A stretch of 64,000 bases of DNA. Origin: Chryseosolibacter sp036402075 (lineage in GTDB: Bacteria; Bacteroidota; Bacteroidia; Cytophagales; Cyclobacteriaceae). The first letter of the stretch is position 1; every line of letters begins with the position of its first letter. The DNA is taken from contig DASWTP010000260.1 of the NCBI GenBank assembly GCA_036402075.1, positions 17,755-81,754 on the forward strand. Reading direction: 5' to 3'. Shown in pieces: positions 8,279 through 14,316 of the stretch. The notes beneath the pieces are model-generated. The model saw only the letters and a list, made by a program, of their open reading frames with translations, did no database searches and was not told the DNA's origin. The translations under genes were made by a program, and so were the position numbers.

Positions 8279-8463
8279 CTTCTATGGTACGCATTCAAAT
8301 TGAAAAAAGTTATTGTGCGAACCTCGCAATGCAAAATGAACCGGGGCGAATAAAAATTACTTTGATTAAACAAATGTGTATCGCGAATAGAGGGAAGGAG
8401 GTAAATTCAGATACGTCCCGCTAGCATCGTCCCGGAAACGGGAGACGATGCGAGGCATCAAAA
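8279..8463. repeat. Long direct repeat, copy 2 (upstream side of the S41 gene)
   Basis: About 185 bases are nearly identical to 6565-6750. Differences include AAACAAATGTGTATCGCG for AAACGAATGTATATTGCG and GGAGGT for GGGGGT. It begins 12 bases from the S41 start codon and would contain that gene's promoter. The distance between copies is 1714 bases. Confidence 0.85.
8424..8451. repeat. GCATCGTC hairpin repeat (inside long repeat copy 2)
   Basis: This is the fourth copy of the 28-base palindrome, with one change (CCCGG for CCCCG) and intact 8-base outer arms. Confidence 0.8.
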
Positions 8464-8560
8464 TTTAGTCAAAATCTTTCGATAAACTTAATTTAAGACC
8501 GGCTTTAAAGTCCCTCACAGTTGCAGGAAACCGGAGACACGTTCTTCTGCACACTTTAAC

Positions 8561-8896
8561 CTAATTTATTCGCGTCTGATATTTTCTCCATGGAAGGTTT
8601 CGGATTTCCGTCCAATATTCTTCTCTTACTTCTTCGTCTATGAAGATCGGCAAGCGTTCACCGTAAAGCCGGTCAGCTCCATCTTTCCTGCAGCCGGATA
8701 TCCAATAATAATCTCCCGTCTCCACGTCAAAATAGTTTGCCTTAAACCCAGTTCCGTTTAACGTCTGGAAGGTTATTCCGTTGTAATGAATCGATTTTCC
8801 AGTCTTCGAAAATGTTACGCGCCCAATCCGCGCATCACCGATCAAAGCGTTATCACCACTCTTATTTTCAATGTACATTATTCGTTGTCGTGCCAT
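8561..8896 (-). CDS. Conserved short protein of unknown function
   Basis: This 111-residue soluble protein starts MARQRIMYIENKSGDNAL and contains ARIGRVTFSKTGKSIHYNG, NYFDVETGDYYWISGCRKDG and DEEVREEYWTEIRNLP. I recall the same pattern from many unrelated bacteria, always as a single short protein; it is sometimes labelled as a deoxyxylulose-phosphate synthase fragment, which the sequence does not support. It has no signal peptide or membrane segment. The many aromatic and charged residues suggest a small beta-rich fold. Function is unknown. Confidence 0.75.
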   Translation of the reverse strand: MARQRIMYIENKSGDNALIGDARIGRVTFSKTGKSIHYNGITFQTLNGTGFKANYFDVETGDYYWISGCRKDGADRLYGERLPIFIDEEVREEYWTEIRNLPWRKYQTRIN

Positions 8897-8977
8897 AAAT
8901 CAAAATTATTTGCTGTTATTATTACGCCTAACTGATGATCCCAGTCAGAAAACGGTTAATCACCAGCTCCGCGCATC

Positions 8978-9295
8978 CTAAAAATACTGAGCGACACTCC
9001 TTTTCAAAGTTTCAATCAGCTCCTCGTCCATATACTGATAATTATCTTCAATGTCGAGGACTACTATCTGCTTGTCATGAAGCAACTCTTCGAACCTATC
9101 GCGAAGTCGTTGCTTGTGTCGTTTTTCCATGACAAATATCATGTCTGCCCAATGCACCAGTTTCTCATTGATCTTAATTCTTGCATCACGCTCCGTTCCC
9201 GCTGACCTGACATGATGAACTGAATTGCCCTTAAAAATACTCTCGGCCGTCAGGCTTCTCCACCTATTTCTACTGCATACGAAAAGAATATTCAT
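8978..9295 (-). CDS. Low-molecular-weight protein tyrosine phosphatase-like protein
   Basis: This is a 105-residue cytoplasmic protein. The phosphatase loop C-x5-R-S is visible at residues 7-14 (CSRNRWRS) directly after the first strand (MNILFV). RSAGTERDARIKINEKL, ADMIFVMEKRHKQRL and VVLDIEDNYQYMD follow. It belongs to the short branch of the family, in which the usual C-terminal DP pair is replaced by this DIEDNY segment. The ATG at 9295 overlaps the TGA of the upstream gene by four bases, which fixes the start and implies translational coupling. The phosphatase substrate is unknown, and in this branch phosphatase activity is inferred from the loop. Confidence 0.85.
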   Translation of the reverse strand: MNILFVCSRNRWRSLTAESIFKGNSVHHVRSAGTERDARIKINEKLVHWADMIFVMEKRHKQRLRDRFEELLHDKQIVVLDIEDNYQYMDEELIETLKRSVAQYF

Positions 9296-9897
9296 TTCAC
9301 ACGATGGTTGCATGTACGGCCATTCACTGCGCGAACTGTGTTCCAGTCTGCTTGCTCATCAAGAACTAATTCCCGGATCGCAACGCGTTTGGACTTTCTT
9401 TCCATTCTACGTCTTTCCGATTTTAGTTGAGCAGCATACCTGTTCTTGTCGGACTCAAAATGCATTTTGATTTCCGCCAAATGGGAGTGCTGCGTGATCA
9501 TCAGCCCTTTATAAGGACAGTCCGGATAGCCACACTCATGCCTGGAATATTTTCCAAAATTCCGGTGTTTGATCCTTTTATCTTTCAAAATCCTTTCCTG
9601 GTTAAAGACCACGTTGCGCCAGAGTTGACTTTCGTCCCCAACGGTCAGCTCCTCTCCAAGCGTTGAAACCTTCACAAACGTGCACGGGTCCTTTAGTTGC
9701 AGGAAGTCGAAGAACTTTCTAAAATATCCATGTGCAAATTCACGCAGTTGTATTTTTTCATCTACGCTCAGTTTCTCATTCTCAATAATGGACCGGTAAA
9801 GGCCGAGCGTATTAAAGTCAGTATATTTCCTATAGTTCTCAATGTAGAACAGGCATTCCTTTAATGTCAGGTTACTGAACTTCCTCCCGATTTCCAT
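9292..9897 (-). CDS. Protein of unknown function with a possible zinc site, coupled to the phosphatase
   Basis: This protein of about 201 residues has a helical N-terminal half (LTLKECLFYIENYRKY, KIQLREFAHGYFRKFFDFLQ). A Cys/His cluster follows (RHECGYPDCPYKGLMI, with HSHL shortly after) that could bind a zinc ion, then a long basic helix (LKSERRRMERKSKRVAIREL). No family is recognised. The ATG at 9897 is preferred over a TTG at 9927. The stop overlaps the phosphatase start, so both are made from one message. The basic helix and Cys/His cluster suggest nucleic acid contact, which is inference. Confidence 0.6.
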   Translation of the reverse strand: MEIGRKFSNLTLKECLFYIENYRKYTDFNTLGLYRSIIENEKLSVDEKIQLREFAHGYFRKFFDFLQLKDPCTFVKVSTLGEELTVGDESQLWRNVVFNQERILKDKRIKHRNFGKYSRHECGYPDCPYKGLMITQHSHLAEIKMHFESDKNRYAAQLKSERRRMERKSKRVAIRELVLDEQADWNTVRAVNGRTCNHRVK

Positions 9898-9950
9898 TTC
9901 TCTTGTTTCGAAGTTTCCAATTCGCAAATGCGACTTTGCAATTAATTCAC

Positions 9951-10385
9951 TTATGCTTCTACCTTTTCCAACTCTTCCAGGTGATACCGCAGGTGCTGTG
10001 CGATAGCGAAAAGCTTGTCGCGGAGGTCCATCTGCTTATCGTGGCTGAACGGGTCACGGGCGACTGAATCATCGAGCGAATCGATGAGGCACAATGACTG
10101 GTATAACTGGTCACGCAGAGCAAAACGCAACTCATCCATCGTTCGCGGCTGGGAGATGGCTTGAAAGTCGCGTTCGAGCAGCTCCAATGCGTTATCGCAT
10201 TCCATCGGAAGCACGTTTAATACGTTATAGTTGCTGGACAGGATGTGCTCAACAACTTCCAGCGTGTTGATTTCCTGGTCAGGGTCAAACCCATCGTCCA
10301 TAAGTTTGTCGAACCACGCATCGAGCGAGGCGAACATGCTGATGAGTTCCTGTTGTATTTTAGATATCGTTGATTCTGTTTTCAT
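9951..10385 (-). CDS. DinB-like four-helix protein
   Basis: This 144-residue all-helical protein has a pattern that matches small DinB-superfamily proteins: INTLEVVEHILSSNYNVLNV (helix two), LRFALRDQLYQSLCLIDSL (helix three) and LRDKLFAIAQHLRYHLEELE (helix four). The family is often metal-binding and damage- or thiol-related; here the usual three His ligands are not all evident, only the final AQHLRYH. The ATG at 10385 is the better of two close starts. Twenty-three bases upstream on the same strand lies a strong intrinsic terminator, so expression probably depends on read-through (see the attenuator entry). Confidence 0.55.
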   Translation of the reverse strand: MKTESTISKIQQELISMFASLDAWFDKLMDDGFDPDQEINTLEVVEHILSSNYNVLNVLPMECDNALELLERDFQAISQPRTMDELRFALRDQLYQSLCLIDSLDDSVARDPFSHDKQMDLRDKLFAIAQHLRYHLEELEKVEA

Positions 10386-10407
10386 TCCGTTGATCAATTG
10401 AGGGTAA

Positions 10408-10439
10408 ATAAAAAAGCCCGGGGTTTAATGCCCGGGCTT
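10408..10439 (-). terminator. Intrinsic terminator in the leader of the DinB-like gene (candidate attenuator)
   Basis: On the minus strand there is a perfect 9-bp stem (AAGCCCGGG with CCCGGGCTT, 8-base loop) followed by a T-rich run (TTTTTTATTT). It sits 23 bases before the start codon of the gene on the same strand, not after a gene. The 8 bases ATGCCCGG at 10489-10482 are an exact complement of CCGGGCAT at 10435-10428 in the terminator, which would break the stem. Confidence 0.7.
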
Positions 10440-10469
10440 ATATTGCGAGTTCGTTACTTCGAGTCAACG

Positions 10470-10550
10470 TCACACCAAAGGCCGGGCATAGCGATTCACT
10501 GCAAATGGTTTGCATGAATTGAGTGTGCCGATGACGATTGTTGTGTTCAT
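10470..10550 (-). CDS. Possible 26-residue leader peptide
   Basis: This ATG-to-TGA frame on the minus strand encodes MNTTIVIGTLNSCKPFAVNR and six more residues (YARPLV). It lies directly downstream of a promoter-like sequence (TTTG at 10588-10585, 19 bases, CTCTTTTG at 10565-10558). Its codons 20-23 contain the ATGCCCGG segment that can pair with the downstream terminator, so ribosome position could decide the fold. No amino acid is strongly repeated, so an amino-acid sensing role is not obvious. The alternative is an untranslated small RNA ending at the same terminator. Confidence 0.3.
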   Translation of the reverse strand: MNTTIVIGTLNSCKPFAVNRYARPLV

Positions 10551-10729
10551 GTGGGTACAAAAGAGACGATTTTTTTGGAATTTTCAAAAGCGGAGTAATT
10601 TTTTTTCTGTACACATGTAAAGAAAGACGTGAGCTGCGAGCTTCAAGCTGCAAGCCAGTCCGTCAAAGAGTCAAGTATTTTCAAACAAGTTGTTGATCAA
10701 TCCAATTAACACCAGAGTGCCCCTGGAGC

Positions 10730-10759
10730 TTGCAGCTCGTAGCCTTCTCACTATATTTA
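10730..10759 (+). promoter_or_regulatory. Probable promoter of the HU gene
   Basis: TTG at 10730-10732, a 19-base spacer and TATATTTA at 10752-10759 fit the Bacteroidota pattern TTG-N19-TAnnTTTG with one mismatch. The start codon follows 25 bases later. The -33 element lies inside one arm of a 10-base inverted repeat. Confidence 0.5.
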
Positions 10760-10784
10760 ATCCTCCAAACAATTCACTTATCCC

Positions 10785-11054
10785 ATGAACAAACTCGACC
10801 TCGTCAATGCCATCGCACAGGAAGCCGGCATCACAAAAAAGCAAGCCACCATCGCGATAGAAACCTTTATCGAAGAGGTAGGCATGTCGTTGCAAAAGGG
10901 TAAGAAGGTAACGCTGGTGGGCTTCGGAACTTTTAACATTACAAAAAGAGCCGCTCGTAAAGGCCGCAACCCGGCCACCGGAGCGAGCATTAAGATCAAA
11001 GCAAAAAAGGTTGTTAAGTTCAGAGCCGGCTATGAGCTGCAGGATCGCCTGTAA
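10785..11054 (+). CDS. HU family DNA-binding protein
   Basis: This 89-residue nucleoid protein is of full family length. The N-terminal helices (NKLDLVNAIAQEAGITKKQ), the VTLVGFGTFNI strand and the DNA-binding arm with GRNPATGASIKI are all present, as is the conserved proline in the arm tip. HU dimers bend DNA without strong sequence preference and help organise the chromosome. The gene is alone on the plus strand with its own promoter. Nothing marks it as an IHF-type or truncated copy. Confidence 0.95.
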   Translation: MNKLDLVNAIAQEAGITKKQATIAIETFIEEVGMSLQKGKKVTLVGFGTFNITKRAARKGRNPATGASIKIKAKKVVKFRAGYELQDRL

Positions 11055-11094
11055 AAAAGTAAAAGCATCGCTTACACTGTTCTTAAGCGTATCG

Positions 11095-11102
11095 TATTTT
11101 TG
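11095..11102 (+). promoter_or_regulatory. Bacteroidota -7 element
   Basis: TATTTTTG is an exact match to TAnnTTTG, 18 bases before the ATG at 11121. A clear -33 TTG at the right distance is not seen. Confidence 0.45.
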
Positions 11103-11120
11103 CAGCTGACACGTGCATTC

Positions 11121-11546
11121 ATGGCGCTACCAGTAATCAATAAAGCAGGCACAACAACACCGGGTGTAAAACCAAAGCCGGAGACTGACATCGATACACT
11201 CACATCGATCGACCCGTCAGTGCTGGAAGACTCGCACATTTACGTGCATTGCTATTTCAGCAATTCCAGCCAGGACATGCTGATCCGAATCTGGAAAACA
11301 ACCTTCCTCATCGATCGCGCTTCAGGGGCCAGATCACAACTGATCCACGCGGAAAATATTTCCATCGCGCCTACCTGGACACAGGTGCCGGTGAAAAAGT
11401 CTTACTCCTTTCTCCTGATCTTTGGCAGTCTACCGAAGAGCTGCAAACAGTTTGACCTTGTTGAAGAAATCTCCCAACCCGGAGGATTTTTCATTGAAAA
11501 TATCTCAAGGAATCAGACGGATGTCTATCACGTGGACTTGAATTGA
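11121..11546 (+). CDS. Hypothetical protein
   Basis: This protein of about 141 residues has no signal peptide. After a proline-rich N-terminus it contains a beta-rich core (SHIYVHCYFSNSSQDMLIRI, TTFLIDRASGARSQLIHAEN, SYSFLLIFGSLPKSCKQFDL). The pattern of alternating hydrophobic residues fits a small immunoglobulin-like sandwich; SHIYVHCYF...LIRIWKTTFLID is reminiscent of calcium-independent beta-sandwich modules, but no family is recognised with confidence. I chose the ATG at 11121 over a TTG at 11100 because an exact -7 promoter element overlaps the latter. Confidence 0.55.
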   Translation: MALPVINKAGTTTPGVKPKPETDIDTLTSIDPSVLEDSHIYVHCYFSNSSQDMLIRIWKTTFLIDRASGARSQLIHAENISIAPTWTQVPVKKSYSFLLIFGSLPKSCKQFDLVEEISQPGGFFIENISRNQTDVYHVDLN

Positions 11547-11559
11547 AGTATGCTGGCCA

Positions 11560-11702
11560 TTGACGTTTGGCTTTTTGGCTATTAGCCATTGGCAAATGTA
11601 GCGAATCTTTAAATTTTGTCCCTGAAAAGATCAGTCTTTAAAAAGATCGCAAGTCATTTACCCGACTCCGGCCACAGCCATAGCTATTAGCTATAGCCAC
11701 CC
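11560..11702. repeat. Short palindromes between convergent genes
   Basis: The convergent gap holds clustered GGCTATTAGCC-like words: TTGGCTATTAGCCA at about 11575-11588 and CATAGCTATTAGCTATAG at about 11683-11700. Both form short stems. They are probably intergenic repeats acting as transcript ends, with no T-run strong enough for a confident terminator. Confidence 0.4.
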
Positions 11703-11711
11703 CAACGACTG

Positions 11712-14147
11712 TCACTCGCTTCTCAATGAGTTTACCGGATTCGCCAGCGATGCCTTGACCGCCTGGATCGCAATAGTCACTACAACAACCGTAATCACCG
11801 ACAGCAGGCTAATGGCGTACGTAAGCGCATCAATTGTTGTATGATATGTAAAGTTCTCCAGCCACTGGCCAATGAAATAATAGGAAACAGGAATTGCGAT
11901 AACAAACCCAATCACGATGAGTAGCACAAAGTCCTTGTAGATCAGGCGCAGAATACTTCCGATGCTTGCGCCCAGCACTTTCCGAACACCGATCTCCTTT
12001 ACCTTGCGCTGAACCACGAATAAAATCAGTCCATAAACTCCGAGGCAGGAGATGAGGATGGCAATGCCGGTAAAAACCTGGATGATGATTGCAAAATTCT
12101 GAAAGCCACGGTACTGATCGTTCAGCTGCTGGTCGAGGAACGTATATTGAAATGTTTTTTCTGGAAACATCTTATTCCATTCGGCCTCGAGGGTCTCCAA
12201 TGTTGACGTGACGTTAGCATTCTCAAATTTAATCGAGAGTGTATTATATCCGTTTGGCGATACTTCGAGCACCATGGAAGAAACGGGTTCGGTGAGCGAG
12301 GTGAAATTAAAATCCTTGATCACGCCAACAACCTTTCCTTCTTTGCCTTCACGATTCATCTTTTTGCCCAGCGCTGCCTCCGGTGAGCCAAAATTAAACT
12401 GCTTCACCGCACTTTCATTGATAATAAAAGCCTCCGCGCGATCCGTTCCATATTCCTTTGAAAAGCTTCTGCCAGCTACGATCTCCATCCCATACGTTTT
12501 GAAGAAATCATAATCGACCGACATATTGGCGATGAAAAGGTTGTCCTGCTGCGTAAAGCCTTCCGGGATTGTGCCTCTGAAAATCGCTCCAAGTCCGGGT
12601 GCATTCGATGAAAGTGTTGTTGCTTTTACCCCGGACTGTGTTTCAATGGCATCTCGGAACGTCTGCAGCCTATTCCAGAATGTAGAATCGTTTTGCCTAA
12701 AAATGCCGTTAAGGTTTTGACTGAACAAAGGCACATTGATAATATGCTCGCGTTGAAAACCCAGAGGCCGATCGTTGAGAAATCGAAGCTGCTTGAGAAT
12801 TAAAAGCGAACCGGAAAGAAGCATGCACGCAATTGCCAGCTGAAACACTACGAGGGCTTTGCGCAGGAACTGACTTCCGTGTTGGGTGATCCCTGAACCT
12901 TTTAATGCGTTGATGGAATTAAACTGCGTCACGAAATACGATGGATACCCACCGGCAAGCAACGTGATAACCAGCACAAGCACAACCCCTGCGCTCATGA
13001 GCTTCCAGTCCATCACTTCACTAAAGATCATATTCTTGTCTGTCAGCAGATTGAGAAAAGGCAGAGCCATATAAAACACCAGGAGCGAAAACGCGAACGA
13101 AACCAGGGCGAACAAGAAGCTCTCAGCCAGGAATTGCCCGATCAGCTGCGATTTCATAGAACCCAGAATCTTGCGGATTCCTATCTCTTTAATTCTCGTA
13201 AATGACTGCGCTGTGCTCAGGTTGATGTAGTTGATGCAGGCAATAAGGAGTGTCAGCACGCCAACGCCTATAAAAATATAAAGGTTCGTCCATGAGCTTG
13301 TGGGGGATGGCTCAACGAGCAGCGTGCTTTTGAGATGGATATCCTTAACAGGCATCAAGGTAAAGACTTGCCCAACGATGAGGTTTGGCTGCGCGTACTT
13401 CTTCAGGAACTCGGGCATCATTTTATCTACTGCTGCCGGATCAGCGCCCGGCTTCATCAGCACGTATGTATACGAATGACTGATGACGAAATTAATGGCA
13501 AGATTATTCCTGAGATTCTGCGCAGCAACAGGAGCCTCAAGGTCAAACATATTATCGTAGGGCACTAAAATATTGAAGCGCAGGTGCGAATTCTCAGGAA
13601 AATTCCTGACAACACCCGCTACCTTAAAAGAAACATTTCCGCTAAAGATCAGGGTCTCACCAACCGGGTCTTTATCGCCAAAATATTTTGTAGCCATCTC
13701 TTCGTTGAGCAACACTGTAAATTTGTCAACCAATGCCCGTTCGGGATTTCCTTTGACGAATTCGAAGGAGAACATTTTCATTATAGAAGAATCGGCAAAA
13801 TAGACGCTGTTTTCCTCAAATGCTTCACGTCCATCAGGGAGCGAAATACTGACGTTGCGGGCGAACATTCTCCCGGCTTCTTCCACGCCCGGAAAAAAAT
13901 CTTTCATCACCGGTGCGATGGGTGGCGGAGAAGAGGCGATCTCGAGTCCGTTCGGGGCCACGTATTTGATGCGGTAGAGGCGGTCAGCATGTTCATGAAA
14001 GCGGTCATAGCTAACCTCCGATCGCACATAGGCGACAATCAGAAGAGCGAGCGCAAAACCGGTTGTCAATCCGAGAAAGTTGATGGTGGCATAAGACTTA
14101 TACTTCAGAATTGTGCGGAGCGCGGTACGGAGAAAGTTTTTGAGCAT
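11712..14147 (-). CDS. MacB/FtsX-family ABC transporter permease
   Basis: This is an 811-residue inner-membrane protein of the duplicated MacB_PCD-FtsX type common in Bacteroidota. Order: N-terminal membrane helix (TINFLGLTTGFALALLIVAY), a periplasmic domain, three helices with FTRIKEIGIRKILGS, a second N-terminal-like half with its own periplasmic domain, and a final FtsX block with FVVQRKVKEIGVRKVLGAS and a C-terminal SLANPVNSLRSE. The two ...KEIGxRKxLG... repeats are the cytoplasmic coupling loops. The cognate ATPase is not next to it. Such permeases act as mechanotransmitters or exporters; the substrate is unknown. It is preceded by a terminator that isolates it from the protease gene. 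Confidence 0.9.
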   Translation of the reverse strand: MLKNFLRTALRTILKYKSYATINFLGLTTGFALALLIVAYVRSEVSYDRFHEHADRLYRIKYVAPNGLEIASSPPPIAPVMKDFFPGVEEAGRMFARNVSISLPDGREAFEENSVYFADSSIMKMFSFEFVKGNPERALVDKFTVLLNEEMATKYFGDKDPVGETLIFSGNVSFKVAGVVRNFPENSHLRFNILVPYDNMFDLEAPVAAQNLRNNLAINFVISHSYTYVLMKPGADPAAVDKMMPEFLKKYAQPNLIVGQVFTLMPVKDIHLKSTLLVEPSPTSSWTNLYIFIGVGVLTLLIACINYINLSTAQSFTRIKEIGIRKILGSMKSQLIGQFLAESFLFALVSFAFSLLVFYMALPFLNLLTDKNMIFSEVMDWKLMSAGVVLVLVITLLAGGYPSYFVTQFNSINALKGSGITQHGSQFLRKALVVFQLAIACMLLSGSLLILKQLRFLNDRPLGFQREHIINVPLFSQNLNGIFRQNDSTFWNRLQTFRDAIETQSGVKATTLSSNAPGLGAIFRGTIPEGFTQQDNLFIANMSVDYDFFKTYGMEIVAGRSFSKEYGTDRAEAFIINESAVKQFNFGSPEAALGKKMNREGKEGKVVGVIKDFNFTSLTEPVSSMVLEVSPNGYNTLSIKFENANVTSTLETLEAEWNKMFPEKTFQYTFLDQQLNDQYRGFQNFAIIIQVFTGIAILISCLGVYGLILFVVQRKVKEIGVRKVLGASIGSILRLIYKDFVLLIVIGFVIAIPVSYYFIGQWLENFTYHTTIDALTYAISLLSVITVVVVTIAIQAVKASLANPVNSLRSE

Positions 14148-14256
14148 ACGATCAGGGTTTCAGAAGAGAAGAAACGAAGAAACGGCCGCGCACGACTCAA
14201 CTATTCTGGAAATGGCTTAGGGAGCTTTTAAGTGGTCGGAAGTCTGCGAAATAAGA

Positions 14257-14298
14257 AAAGTCAGGTGGCCTCGCCAGCAACCTGACTTTCTCTTTTTG
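14257..14298 (-). terminator. Intrinsic terminator after the zinc protease gene
   Basis: There is a 10-bp stem (AAAGTCAGGT with ACCTGACTTT, 13-base loop). On the minus strand it is followed by TTTTCTTATTT, and it lies 19 bases past the stop codon of the protease gene. Confidence 0.75.
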
Positions 14299-14316
14299 GT
14301 CACGCAAAAGACGTGA

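Larger units (their letters stand above)
10386..10784. other. Divergent intergenic region: leader of the DinB-like gene and HU promoter
   Basis: There is no ordinary gene. The minus strand carries a possible promoter, a 26-codon leader ORF and a terminator/antiterminator pair upstream of the DinB-like gene. The plus strand carries the HU promoter. A 10-base inverted repeat (AGCTGCAAGC at 10646-10655 and GCTTGCAGCT at 10728-10737) spans the middle and overlaps the HU -33 element. Confidence 0.6.

Noticed and set aside
6565..8463. Repeat-flanked segment as a classical insertion sequence
   Set aside because: There is no transposase, no terminal inverted repeat and no target duplication; the enclosed gene is a peptidase.
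10438..10653. Minus-strand 71-codon frame in the HU/DinB gap
   Set aside because: No protein-like pattern; it runs through the terminator region. The shorter 26-codon frame fits the leader structure better.
13584..14231. Plus-strand 215-codon frame opposite the FtsX permease
   Set aside because: It is a long shadow of the permease gene, with no domain of its own.
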